From: Loripinus fragilis
Lineage: Eukaryota > Mollusca > Bivalvia > Lucinida > Lucinidae
Assembly: GCA_964019695.1 (NCBI GenBank)
Contig: CAXHUL010000257.1
Location: 744,001-808,000 of the forward strand
Direction: 5' to 3'
Length of the DNA: 64,000 bases
Of this stretch, positions 40,997 through 52,037 are shown piece after piece. The notes beneath the pieces are model-generated. The model had not been told where the DNA came from. It searched no databases and saw only the letters and a list, made by a program, of their open reading frames with translations. A program made the position numbers and the translations under genes. The first letter of the stretch is position 1. Every line of letters begins with the position of its first letter.

Positions 40997-42901
40997 CACC
41001 CTTGCTTACTTGGATTGAGGTTTGGGTTAGGTAAGGGTTAGGTTATGGTAAGGGTTTAGGTAGGGTCCGTTGAAGGCTTGGTTAGGTTTTGGTGGGTTTA
41101 TGTTTAGGTCAGGGTTATGGATTAAGTACAGATCTGTTTAGGGGTTAGGGTTAGGGTTAGTGGAGTTAGTTTGTGGTTAGTTCATTGATATTTTAGAGTT
41201 ATATTAAGGTTAGAGTTAGGGTTGGAGTTAGTGGGGTCAGTGGGGTCTGGGTTAGATTTGGTGTATTTTGGAGTAATATTAAGGTTTGTGTTAGTTCAGG
41301 GTTAGGCTGGGATTAGGGTTTGGGTTAGGGTTTTTAGGGTTAGGGTCAGGTCAGGGTAAGGTTAGGTTTTGGTGGGTTTAGGGTTAGGCTAGGGTTATTT
41401 ATAAGGTAAGGATCTATTTAGGTCAAAGTTAGTGTAGTTGATTTGAGGTTCGGTCAGGGATATTTGAGAGTAAGATTAAGGGTTAGGTTGGGGTTAGTGG
41501 GGTTATTGTTAATTTTAGGGTTAGCGGTATTTTGGAATTGGATTAAGGTTTGGGTTAGTTTAGTTTTATGTTAGGGCTTAGCATTTAGGTTAGGATTAGT
41601 TTAAGGATAGGTTAGGTTTTGGTGGGATAAGGGTTAGGTTAGGGTTATGAATTCGGGTCAGGTTTGGGGTTGGTGTCCGTTTAAGGTTTGGTTAGGTTTT
41701 GGTGGGTTAAGGGTTAGGTCAGGGTCATGGCTTAGGCACAGATCTGTTTAGGGTAATGTTAGGGCTAGTGGAGTTAGTTTGGGGTTAGCTCATGGGATAA
41801 AGGTAGGGGCAACTTTGAGATTAGGTTTGGGTTAGAGGTATTTTGGAGCCAGATTAAGGTAGGGGTTAGTTTAGGGTTAGGTAAGGGTAGTGCTTTAGGT
41901 TAGGATCAGTTTAGGGTCAGGTTAGGTTAAGGTGTAGGTTAGGGTTCAGGTTCGAGTCAGGTTAGGGTTAGGTTAGGTTCGGTGGGTTTAGGGTTAGGCT
42001 AGCGTTATGGATTAGGTAATGAAGTGTTTAGGTTAAGGTTAGGGTTAGTGCAGTTAGTTTGGGGCTAGGTCAGGGATATTGGAGACTAAGATTAGGGTTA
42101 GGGTTGGGTTGGGTTAGGGTCAGTGTTAGGGCTAGGTTAGTGGTATTTATGGAGTCTGATAAAGGTTTGAGTCAGTTTAGGGCTAGGTTAGCGTAAGGGT
42201 TTAGGTCGGGATTAGTTAAGGGTAAGATTAGGTTTTGGTGGGTTTAACGTTATGTTAGGTAAATGGAATGGGCTAGGATATGTTTACAGTTAGTTTGAGG
42301 CTAGTGGGCATAGGGTTAGGGTTGGGTTAGAGTAATTTTGGAGTAAGATTAAGGTTTGGGTTAGTTTGGGTTAGGGTTGGGGTTAGGGTATAGGTTAGGG
42401 TCAGGTTAGGTTTTGTTGGGTTTAGGGTTGGGCTTGGGTTATTGATTAGGTAAGGATCTGTTTAGTGTAAGGTTAGCGTAGTTAGTATGGGGTTAGGTCA
42501 GGGATATTTGAGAGTAAGATTAAAGGTTAGGTTGAGGTTAGGGTTAGGGATAGGGTTTGAGGTATTTTGGAATCAGATTAAGGTTAGGGTTAGCTTAAGT
42601 TTGTTTTAGGTTAGGGTAAGGGTTTAGGTTAGGATAAGTTTAAGGTCAGGTTAGGTTTTGGTGAGGGTTAGGGTTAGGTTGGGGTTATGGATTAGGTTAG
42701 GATCTGTTTATGGTTAGGTTGAGGCTAGTGTGTATAGGGTTAGGGTTGGGCTGGAGGCATTTTGGAATAAGATTAAGGTTTGGGTTAGTTTAGGGTTAGG
42801 CTATGGTAAGGAGTTGAGGTTGGGGTCAGCTTATGGATGGTTAGGTTTCGGTGGGTTTAGGGTAAGGTCAGGGTTTTGGATTAGGTAAGGATCTGTTTAG
42901 G

Positions 42902-43035
42902 GTAAGGTTAGGGCTAGTGGAGTTATTTTGGGGTTAGTCCATAGGATAAAGGTAAGGGTTACGTTGGGGTAAGGTTAGGGCTAGTGGAGTTATTTTGGGG
43001 TTAGTCCATAGGATAAAGGTAAGGGTTACGTTGGG
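42902..43035 (+). repeat. Perfect 67-bp tandem duplication
   Basis: The module GTAAGGTTAGGGCTAGTGG to GGGTTACGTTGGG occurs twice head to tail (42902-42968 and 42969-43035) with no visible difference, inside otherwise degenerate repeat. Confidence 0.85.
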
Positions 43036-43177
43036 GTAAGTGGGATTAGGGTTAGGTTGGAGTTACTTTTGAGCCAGATTAAGGTTGGGGTTAGCTTAGG
43101 GTTAGGTTATGGTAGGGGTTTAGGTCAGGATCAGTTTACGGTCAGGTAGGGTTAGGGTTAGGGTTCTGTTCAGGTTC

Positions 43178-43276
43178 GGGTTAGGGTTAGGGTTAGGGTT
43201 AGGGTTAGGGTTAGGGTTAGGGTTAGGGTTAGGGTTAGGGTTAGGGTTAGGGTTAGGGTTAGGGTTAGGGTTAGGG
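43178..43276 (+). repeat. Telomeric (TTAGGG)n tract 4
   Basis: About 16 perfect TTAGGG units link the degenerate end of unit copy 1 to the exact start of unit copy 2. The minus strand reads as a poly Asn-Pro frame, which is an artefact. Confidence 0.97.
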
Positions 43277-43315
43277 TATAGGAGGGAAACGAAGATGCCC
43301 ATTGCCCAAGTTGCC

Positions 43316-43425
43316 CATTGTCACTCATTGGTTGTTCATATCACGTGATCATTTTGAAAGAAAATAATTTTCATTGGTTGTTTCGATCACGTGCTTGTTC
43401 AGACCATTCTGTACGTCGCCATATT
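43316..43425 (+). promoter_or_regulatory. Putative promoter of gene A, copy 2
   Basis: This matches 20032-20141: doubled inverted-CCAAT plus CACGTG modules and CGCCATATT, again within 150 bp of a telomeric tract. No difference from copy 1 was seen. Confidence 0.5.
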
Positions 43426-43770
43426 AAATTTGATTCGAATGAGATGAAAGGATTCATTGTTAAACAGAAGCTGTGATCATCGGTAAGTCAATTAGTTTAT
43501 AAAAGTAATATGCTTTAAAATGAATGATAATTAATTCTTGAATATCGAGCATGGCTTATCAACTATGATTGTGCTCATTAAATAAATTATGATTGTGATT
43601 ATTAAACACTGTTTTCACCGATAAAAAGAAGAGAATGCTGGTATCAATGATGATAGCTATTGTAGTGATGATGGAGATGATGATTTAGATTTATATACTA
43701 TTTGAAATGTAATTACCATTTAGAGCTTTAGTTTTGTTTTATCCTCCAACAATACATGATAAAAACGGCT

Positions 43771-43827
43771 ATGATGATGATGATGACGGCTATGATGATG
43801 ATGAGGGCTATGATGATGATGAGGGCT

Positions 43828-43878
<51 letters not shown>

Positions 43879-43887
43879 GTGAGGGCT

Positions 43888-43965
<78 letters not shown>

Positions 43966-43966
43966 T

Positions 43967-44016
<50 letters not shown>
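43771..44016 (+). repeat. (GAT)n microsatellite, copy 2
   Basis: This is the same tract as 20487-20714 with six more triplets. Confidence 0.97.
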
Positions 44017-44018
<2 letters not shown>

Positions 44019-44041
44019 ACCCTATTCACCTTTTTCTCACA

Positions 44042-44742
44042 TTGATACTGTGTTAACCTATTAACCTTTACCCACCTTAACACACTTAGTCATTTTCCCT
44101 TAACCAACCTTTACCCACTTAACCTCAACAGACAAACCAATTACTATTTACCCACCTTAACACACTTAGCCATTTTCCTTAACCCATCTTTACCCACTTA
44201 CCCTCAACAATCGAACCAATCACCCTTTACACACCTTCACCTACCAGCCCTTACCTGGTACCCTTTACAACACCGACCCCCTTATCTTTACTGCATTTAC
44301 TGATTACCCTGAACCCTACCTTTATCCACTTATATTTGCGTTAGCTAATAGTCCTTTACCCACATTAACCCACTACCCCTTGGTGGGTTAGCATATTACC
44401 CTCTATCCACCTTAACCCACTAACCCCTACTCGGTAAACTTGTTATCTTTTACCCACCCTTATCCACTATATATTTACTGAGTTAACCAATTGCCCTCTG
44501 CACACCTTTACCCGCTCATCAGTACTAACCCTTACCATATTACCGTTTACCCACTTTCACCCACTTTTCTTAACTGTGTTCAGCTTACCTGTATGCAGTA
44601 ACCCTTACCTAGTTAACCAATTACCCTGTTCCCGCCTCAACCCATTTATATATGCTGTGTTAACATATTACCCTCTACCCATTTTGAGCCATTTATCTTC
44701 GCTGGTTTAAGTGAACACCCTTAACCTACCTTTACCCACCAG
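44042..44742 (-). repeat. Degenerate telomere-like repeat, inverted, copy 2
   Basis: This is the second copy of 20740-21440: CCCTTTACCCACCTTAACC-type words on +, with the G-rich strand on minus. Confidence 0.75.
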
Positions 44743-44777
44743 CTCATATCATTGTATCTTTTCAGGTCAACAGAGAA

Positions 44778-44828
44778 ATGAAGATCCCTTTGCATTCTGC
44801 AGAGTATTGCCAAAAAGAAACTACTTAG
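44778..44828 (+). CDS. Upstream ORF of gene A, copy 2
   Basis: It is identical to 21476-21526: 16 codons ending four bases before the gene A ATG. Confidence 0.38.
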   Translation: MKIPLHSAEYCQKETT

Positions 44829-44832
44829 CATC

Positions 44833-47346
44833 ATGTCAGACGTGGAAGATGATATTCTCATTGAAACCTCATTTGAAAACAGTTTAAACTTTGAAAATGT
44901 GTGGAACTCAGTTAACAACATTGAGTCGTTTTTATCCCGAACAGATTACATTGGCGTTCGTGGCACCAGTGTAGAAGATCCAGAAGAACTAAACTACGAG
45001 TATGATATTGATGGTGTTACGATTCTGTGGAAAAATGTAGGTAGTGGACTTTCGTTAGATTACACACATTTTGATATAGCCTCAAGGGGTGATAAGGCTT
45101 TGCGACCAATTTATCCAATTCTGAAAAAGCATGTTAAACTTCAAGAGTATAGTGGAAAGCGTCTGGAAGTGCTACGCCTCAGTCTGGGTTGTCAGCTGAT
45201 TTATTATGGAGGTTGGGAAACGTGGCTGGGCTTTTTGCCTCAAGAGCAGTGTCCAGTTAGTTATAGTAAAGAAATTGTTCGACGAATAATTTTGAGAAAT
45301 ATAGCTGCACTAAGGATCCAGTTTCAAAAAGAGCTGCAAAATCTACTGGAAAAGGGCGAGGCTCTTAATACGCTATCAAAGAATAATATTTTCAATTTGA
45401 ATAAACTGTTTGTACTGCCAAGTGATAGACGAACAATACTCAAAGTCTTTCAGCATGCACTGGAGACCACAGATTTTACAGAGAGCATATTCTATCCTGC
45501 AGTTTTCACCTTCAGATTCGGAGAGAAATGTCGCAGTAATGTGGAGTTGCCTATATCAGAATTGACTGCAGTAAACGATATTTGTGTCCATCTTGGAATA
45601 TGTGTGAGCTCTGATTTTCATTATCTGTTCTGGTGCCGGAGTGGTGTAAATAAAGTCATTGGCGAACGTGGACACTTGAGTTCAGCTTATTCTTTTTTCG
45701 AGTGTGTTAACTTCCAGTCGAACTTAGATCATAGATCTATTGACATCAGTGGCATGCTCAGGTCCGTCTGTCAATTTCCAGAATGTCTGAGGTTTGTTCA
45801 AATGTACTCGGATCTCCCTCATCGTCGGCCGCAAACGTCCTGCCATCCAATTTCAGGATCTATTATAATGGTGGAAGGCATATTAGCAGTACAGAGTCGG
45901 CAGAAAATATGCAGAGAAGCGAATGAATATCTTTCTGAGTTGAAAAATAACTTTGCCCAAGTGAGGGATGCTAGTTGCCGTCTAGAGTTTGTGATATGCT
46001 TACCCTCTGTTTCAAACACTATAATTGCATTAGATTTAGTAAACAGGGAACGAATGCTTAACCTGTTCAAAGAGTATCCTATGATTGCACCGTTTAGTAA
46101 AATGTATGACTTAAGAGTGACTGACTGTCTACGCGAAGTAGGAATGTATCTACAATCAAAGCTGCAAGAGGCATACAACACCAGAAAAGGCACGGGAGAT
46201 AGCCTTGCTGTCTGGAAATCTTACCAGACTGAACTTGCCTGTGAAAAACTTTTGTGGGGTCATCCATTTTCTGGCATCTCGAGGATTTATGCCATAAATC
46301 TTGGACCTGGACTGGATACTCCTACCCGCAGTCTAACAGATCAGATGGGTTTTCTGTGTCTGGAAAACTGTTTCAGTTGTTGCTCAGATGAGAATACCAC
46401 ACCGCCGCTCAATATCTATACCAAGAATCTAAAAGTTCAGGCTCAAATCGCAAGGTTATTTGGTATTTTTGACATAAGGAATGCAAGCTCGGGCACGCTG
46501 GGAAAGCGAATAATCTTGTGTCTATTGAGAGACTTATACGAAATTGGTTCTGTATTTATACGGTTTGAAGATTTCCTTCTGTTGCTTCAAGCAAGTGCTG
46601 GGAATGGTGACAAACAAATTGTAGGGGGCATTACTATTAAAAGTGTACTAGATACCTTCGTAAATTCACAGAAATGTAAGTGGCCTATGGTTTTCAAATC
46701 CTTGCAAGGACTGCTTCAAAACAACTCAACCTTAGAAGCGGCGATGCGGGAAGGCATACAAAGTCTAAAGCTTGGGTACTTTCCAGCAGTGAGAAATTAT
46801 GATAGTTCCAGAAATGAAGGCCTGAACTGGCGGTACACGTATGGATACTGGGTATTCAGCGACGTAGAGGATGATGACAGCGTAATGGAAAGGAAGGCTG
46901 GAAGCTATCATGTACTAGTTTTGTCTGAACTGGAAAAACGAAAGCTGTGTCATTCGTCCGCTTATGGGAACAGCATTTTCCCCTGGATCAAGCCTTGCCT
47001 TGAAAAGCTTCCAGATAAGAAGTTTACCAGTGAAGAGACCGTCGTTCTTTTGACGTATGCGACATGCATTTGTCTATTAATGAATGGCAGGTATGTGGAG
47101 TATTTAAACTTAAGCAGGCTTGAAAGGTCACTTCCAGTGCCACAACGGAAACTACAGACATTTGAGATTTTAAGCCGATTTAGATTGGAAAGTGTCAAAA
47201 CTGTCAATGTGTTCAGAATTCACCCATCCATTTCTCATAGCCTAGCCAATAAAAGGAAACACGAAAATGATGGTAAAAAAGAGCAGCTTCCACAGGTGGA
47301 GCAAAAACAAGAATTGGAAGAAAATCAGTCAAGTGAAACTGTGTGA
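44833..47346 (+). pseudogene. Gene A copy 2, prematurely terminated (837 aa)
   Basis: This copy has the same start and frame as copy 1, but the CGA codon for residue 838 is TGA at 47344-47346, a CpG-type C-to-T change. The product would lose 87 residues, including the whole W871-924 Myb/SANT-like segment, while keeping the KRKHENDGKK stretch. Two missense differences from copy 1 are C234R and N528I. The frame stays open after the stop to 47607, so this is one recent lesion rather than a decayed gene. It could be a young pseudogene, a truncated but active form, or an allele segregating in the population. Confidence 0.85.
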
Positions 47347-47607
47347 ATTCCTCTTGAAGATGATTTTGACTCTGCACGGGATCAAGTAAATACAGTGCAA
47401 AGCAGACACCTGCCAATGAATGTGTGTCGTAGGGTTGTCTCTTGGAAACCTGCAGAGAGAATGATTTTGACCAGATTTATAGGCGTTGGTGGTAAAACTG
47501 TGAAACAATGCTATGAGGAATACAAGAAAGAGTGCCGTGAAAACGAAATTCCTGATCATCCTTTTGACAGTTTTCGAAGGCAATTAACACGACTGAACAA
47601 AACTTGA
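47347..47607 (+). pseudogene. Gene A copy 2, disconnected C-terminal part
   Basis: This is the in-frame continuation of gene A copy 2 after the premature TGA, ending at the original stop. It encodes the linker and the Myb/SANT-like tail without further damage. An internal ATG at 47395 could in principle start a 70-residue piece carrying the tail alone, though no promoter or mechanism is evident. Confidence 0.75.
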
Positions 47608-47614
47608 GATGTTA

Positions 47615-47620
47615 AATAAA
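47615..47620 (+). terminator. Polyadenylation signal of gene A, copy 2
   Basis: AATAAA is at the same spacing after the original stop as in copy 1. Confidence 0.5.
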
Positions 47621-47642
47621 TGGCTCTGCCTGATTTTTAAAA

Positions 47643-47707
47643 GTTTTGCCATTTTCCCATATTGCAGGTCAGGAGTGGTACTTGATTGTATTGATTCCCG
47701 ATCTTAC
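47643..47707 (+). repeat. Dispersed family A fragment, unit 2
   Basis: Second-unit equivalent of 24341-24405. Confidence 0.75.
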
Positions 47708-48109
47708 CTTCTTCCTTACTTTACTTAGCTTTCAAATAGTTTGCTATTACCGATTTATCAGTATGTATTTCAAATTGCTGATTTACGACTGGCTAGCAAG
47801 AAGGCTTTACTCTTCCTAAGTATCACTTGCGAGGGTGTTCTCTCCAGTATGTATTTCAAACTACTGGTCAGGAGGTGACCTCAATAAGCCCCACAGCTTA
47901 ATGTCAGCTTGTACTTATACCATGCACTTGTATACCATGTAATAGTAAATTACATTGAAGAAAAGTATATTGTCTACACCAAACTGACTAGCTGAACAGC
48001 TTAGCTTTATGGCCTCAAGTTTCACTGTTGAGGGGGCTCTCTCCAGTATGCGTTTCTACGTGTGGGTTTTAGACACTGGCTTGCGAGAAGTTTGTTTGCT
48101 TGTTTGATT

Positions 48110-48295
48110 AGATTCTTTACGTCCCATCAACAATCTTTCAGTTAAACAGGAGCGGATCTTCCTGGGTTGAACCGGTACTAAGCTAGGATAAATGTGTCTT
48201 GCTCGTGAACTACAGCACAGTGACGCCGGTGCGGCTCGAACCCGCGGCCCCTCAGTCTCGAGTCAAGCACTCTACCACTAAGCCACTGCGCTCCC
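48110..48295 (-). mobile_element. tRNA-derived SINE (minus), unit 2
   Basis: Second-unit equivalent of 24808-24993; the sequence appears unchanged. Confidence 0.85.
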
Positions 48296-48578
48296 TGACT
48301 TGCGAGAATACTTTACCTAAAATATCCCTATCATATCATTTTCTCTGCAGTACCTATTTCTAATTGTTTGTTTGAAGACATGACCATATAAGAAGAAATT
48401 ACTTGAACGCCGACATTCTGTCTCTAGATATCATACAGATAGCCTCTCTGAATAACGAATCAAGAGATTATATTAGACGTTTTATGTCCTTCAGTTGGCT
48501 TAAAGGGTTCTCCCAACATTACCAGTACAGATAAACTGCCAATCTACATGGCACCAGACCCCCTGGTTTGAAAGTAAA

Positions 48579-48782
48579 CAAGAAGACAACGATCAGGAAT
48601 TGATACAATTAAGTACCACTCCTGACCGGAGACTTGATATGGGAAAGTAACGAAGAACGCAGGAGAACGCTACACACAAGAGAGCCAAGCCAAGTGGTCA
48701 GCTCTTTCCAAGTAGGTGCGCACTGGACTGCAAGGAACGAGCAAGACAGCACGAGACAGACAAACCTGAACACGACAAACGA
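48579..48782 (-). repeat. Dispersed family A copy (minus), unit 2
   Basis: Second-unit equivalent of 25277-25480. Confidence 0.75.
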
Positions 48783-49100
48783 TGCACAAAACAAGTACCG
48801 CCTTCGAACGGTCAGTAAGTCAGTAAAGTATCACTGTCATTGTGTTTCTCCTCAGTATGCATTTCGTATGTTAGTTTAAGAAAACGACCAGCGAGTAGGC
48901 TTTACCTAAGCATCAATATGGTGGGTCTTTACTCCCCAGCGTATTTCTAAGTAGTGTCACTGTTTGTTCGTTTTTTTGTTGTTGTTTTTTTTTTTTTTTA
49001 AAGCAAACAGCCAGCGAAAATCTTTACCCAAAGTGTTGTTGTTCTAAGATACTGCCTTTATCTAAAGTATCGCAATTGTTGGGCTTCTCTCCACCTTTAG

Positions 49101-50506
49101 CCACTGATCGTGTGCTCCATAAGGCATGGTAGAGCATATGGTTCATGCTGGTTACCATATGGTTTAGCTCATGGTTTGGCGTTATGAACCATGTGGTTGG
49201 TCATGATCAGCATAGATATTTTGCTTTTGTCCATATAGTTTTTCATGTGGTTGGTTACCATATGGTTTCGCTTATGGTTTGGCGTTATGAAGCACATGAT
49301 TTGTCATGATCAGCATATATATTTCAGGTTTTGTCCATATCGTTTATCACGTGCTTTGGAGCGCAGTGGCTCAGTGGTAGAGTGCTTGACTCGAGACCGA
49401 GAGGCCGCGGGTTCGAGCCTCACCAGCGTCACTGCGTCGTGGTCCTTGAGCATGACACATTTATCCTAGCTTAGTACGGGTTCAGCGCAGGAAGACCCGT
49501 CCCTGTTTAACTGAAAGATTGCTGATGGGACGTAAAGAATCATATTCAAGCAAATTATCATGTGCTTTATCGTGTTTTAGCCTATGAGTCAGCATGGCTT
49601 ACACATGGTTAAGCATAGGTGAGCACAGTGGTTAAGCACGGCATTGCCTGTGAAGCATTTGAGTTAACACATGGTTAATGGTTCGCAAACCGTTTGGCAT
49701 ATAGATTGTGGTCTAGCATTTACGTTTGTTTATTATCATATGCTATAACATTAAGCTCAGCCAGGTTTAGCGTGCTTAGAATAGGCATACACATGGTTAA
49801 GCCCAAGAACGATGTTGTCAAATGCATGGCTGAGCATACTGTGTAGCATAAAGCATGGTTAAGCTTTATTGGCACGGTATAGCATAAGGATGAGCATGGT
49901 TAAGCAAGTAGGTTTAAGCATCTGATGTGAGATAAGTGATATAGTAAGAATACAGTTCAGCATGTTTATCTTATACCAAAGCACGGTTACACATGCAAAA
50001 ACATGGTTTAGCGTTAGGGTTAGGGAAGGAGACATGGTTGCGCACAGTTGAGCATCTGGTATAGCATATTTATCATATACAAAACGCATGTTTAATCATG
50101 TACTGGCATTGTTTTGCGTAGGCTTGAGCATGTTTCAGCAAGTTTTAGCACAGGGCTGAGGTTACCGGATAGGGGTTAGCATATAGTTCAGCATGGATCA
50201 GCATATACGCATAAGCATGGTGTAGCATATGAGTCAATACACGATACGGAGATGTTTAGCATAAGGCTTGTCAAATTTTGGTTAAGCATGTGCTTTGGCA
50301 TGGCTTAGCTTGCATATGGTTCGCCATTGTTTAGTACGTAAGTAGACATGGTTTAGTATGTGGTTTAGCATAATCTCTGGTCCAGCTTGGTTCATCATAT
50401 GGTTTGTCCAGTTTTAGCATGATCTGGTGTGATTAAGCATATGCTTAATCGTGTGGTTTGGCGAGGTGCATCACGCTTTAGCACATGGTTGAGCATGGTT
50501 TCAAAA
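49101..50506 (+). repeat. Degenerate AGCATATGGTT-type array I, unit 2
   Basis: Second-unit equivalent of 25801-27205. One A/C difference was seen (CAATACACGAT here, CAATAAACGAT in unit 1). Confidence 0.8.
49358..49542 (+). mobile_element. tRNA-derived SINE (plus), unit 2
   Basis: Second-unit equivalent of 26057-26241. Its B box is the more canonical GGTTCGAGCC; unit 1 has T instead of C at the CpG. Confidence 0.87.
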
Positions 50507-51114
50507 GAACTGTTGGAAAACCTAATTTTAATGATCAATTCAAAAAGATGATCAAGCGTTATAAAAAAAAAGTTGGATATAACTTGTATATCATGCGACA
50601 GTCAGCGTGGCTGGTCTGAAACCCCAATCACGGTTTATAGCTATGGTTTCCACTTTAATTGCACCTCAGGCCTCAGACTCAATGACGGCAGTGGCGTAAA
50701 GCTTTAGTCGGTGGGTTGGATGCCTTGCGCTTATCTGTAGCTGGACCCACCACGATTCGACTTGAGGTTCTCTTTAGCGGGGACTATCTGTGAGTCGTGG
50801 GCCCTTTCTTTTGTTTCATCATAGTGTGTTAATTTGATAAGATTGTTTCTCTATGATGATACATTTCAATGGTTAGGGAGCCGCCATGCGAGCTTAACAT
50901 GTTTTGTGCTCCAACAACAGCAAAATCTAGGGAGAATATTTGGTAACGGTTAAATGCATTTAGGCCCTCCCCCAGTGGCTTAGGCTGCTGTCCGTTTCAA
51001 GGCGCGGGTTCTGTTGTTGTTGATTCTTTGTTGATTGTTACTCCCATTGTGAGATTCTGTAATTGTGTTGTGCGTAACTTTATGTCCGTTCTGGTTTTGC
51101 AATCGTCTTGATGG

Positions 51115-51116
<2 letters not shown>
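50507..51116. other. Stretch without recognisable features, unit 2
   Basis: Second-unit equivalent of 27206-27815; nothing recognisable. Confidence 0.5.
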
Positions 51117-51207
<91 letters not shown>

Positions 51208-51232
51208 AAGAGAGAGAGGGAGAGAGAGAGAG
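51117..51232 (+). repeat. (GA)n microsatellite, unit 2
   Basis: Same tract as 27816-27923 with about 8 bp more. Confidence 0.97.
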
Positions 51233-51233
51233 C

Positions 51234-51349
51234 CGGTTGCTTGCTTAGTTTGTCTTCCTGGTTTCTTGTGATTGTTATGTGCTCTTCCTCGCGATGCCGA
51301 GGGAATGTCTGCAGTCTGTGATTGTGGTATCTCCTGATCGTACCCCCTT
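51234..51349 (+). repeat. Dispersed family B copy 1, unit 2
   Basis: Second-unit equivalent of 27925-28040. Confidence 0.75.
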
Positions 51350-51533
51350 ACTAGTTTGGAAATATCCTGGAGAGCAAACCAAGCGTGATGGTTATCTAGA
51401 AACTACTGGCAAGCTCCTGCTATTGCTCCATTGGATTAAATTCTTAACACTGTTTCAGCACTTAAATATCGCTAGCGTTGTTTGTTTGCTAGCTAGTTTA
51501 TTTGTTTTTTAATTAGAATGTCTGACCGTTGGC

Positions 51534-51619
51534 CATAAATAAGAAGACTACACTATTCCTGTAGTGCTCTTATTTATGTTCACCTCCGCGGGACGATGAC
51601 CCCGTCAGACAGGCGGAGG
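51534..51619. other. Paired hairpins, unit 2
   Basis: The 45-bp palindrome (51534-51578) and the GC-rich nested hairpin (51583-51619) are unchanged from unit 1. Confidence 0.6.
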
Positions 51620-51809
51620 AAAAAATTGATTTAAAATGATTGTTACAATCCATTTATAAAGTGTTTGAATTAACATGAATCAAAAGGAATTTCCTATTGC
51701 ACTTCGCCCAGGATTACTTTGATTAAAAATGATTGTCACAAATGATTACACGAAATTACGAATCAGCACGAAAATTATCCTTGAAATTAGCCAGAATTGA
51801 AAACAAGTA

Positions 51810-52010
51810 ACCAGTCCTGTCTGGCAAAACTTGCATTAATATCACAGAATCGCTTGGTGGGAGTGACCAGTCCTGTCTGGCAAAACTTATCACAGATACG
51901 CTTCACTATATATATATATACATCCAGTCCACAAAGGAATACCGCAACTAATCAGAATCGCTTATAAAAACTTCACACCTCCAAGTGACTAGTCCTGTCT
52001 AGCAAAACTT
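51810..52010 (-). promoter_or_regulatory. Three covarying hairpins in the putative gene B 3' UTR, unit 2
   Basis: All three ACAGGA-loop hairpins are present as in 28501-28701, including the CTAG/CTAG stem variant nearest the gene. Confidence 0.6.
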
Positions 52011-52037
52011 GGTTCCAATTTTCACTGTTCACATGCA

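Larger units (their letters stand above)
38430..43177 (+). repeat. Degenerate TTAGGG terminus of the 23.3-kb unit
   Basis: About 4.7 kb of GGTTAGGGTTAGG-like sequence are mutated to TTAGTTTAGGG, GGTCAGGG, TAAGGTTAGG and similar. A longer module with GGATTAGGTAAGGATCTGTT then TAGGGTAAGG recurs roughly every 200-330 bp (near 39150, 39384, 39640, 39828, 40070, 40120, 40376, 41120, 41403, 41732, 42010, 42445, 42690, 42880). Also present are GTATTTTGGAGT and TTTTGGTGGGTTTAGGG. A family A element (40455-40996) interrupts it. No gene is visible. Confidence 0.9.
19993..43276 (+). repeat. 23.28-kb telomere-bounded subtelomeric unit, copy 1
   Basis: The unit starts at TATAGGAGGGAAACG immediately after TTAGGG and runs to the end of the next perfect TTAGGG tract, where the identical start sequence recurs at 43277. 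It contains gene A (+), gene B (-), gene C (-), SINEs, dispersed families A and B, AGCATATGGTT-type arrays and a 4.8-kb degenerate TTAGGG terminus. No reverse transcriptase, transposase or helicase motif was recognised. The layout, with gene-bearing units in tandem separated by telomere repeat, resembles the yeast Y' element; that comparison is architectural and implies no homology. Confidence 0.95.
43483..44765 (+). other. Putative 5' UTR intron of gene A, copy 2
   Basis: It has the same GTAAGT donor and TTTTCAG acceptor as copy 1. It is 18 bp longer because of the GAT tract. One CpG-type difference from copy 1 lies at 44594 (T here, C at 21292). Confidence 0.6.
47708..49100 (+). repeat. Degenerate minisatellite-like region, unit 2
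   Basis: Second-unit equivalent of 24406-25800. It is interrupted by a SINE (48110-48295) and a family A copy (48579-48782). The poly-T near 48985 is one base shorter. No gene is visible. Confidence 0.6.

Noticed and set aside
19993..43276. Telomere-specific retrotransposon (TRAS/SART, Penelope/Athena or HeT-A type)
   Set aside because: No reverse transcriptase, endonuclease or gag-type zinc-knuckle motif was visible in any frame, and the unit ends in telomere-like repeat rather than a poly-A tail.
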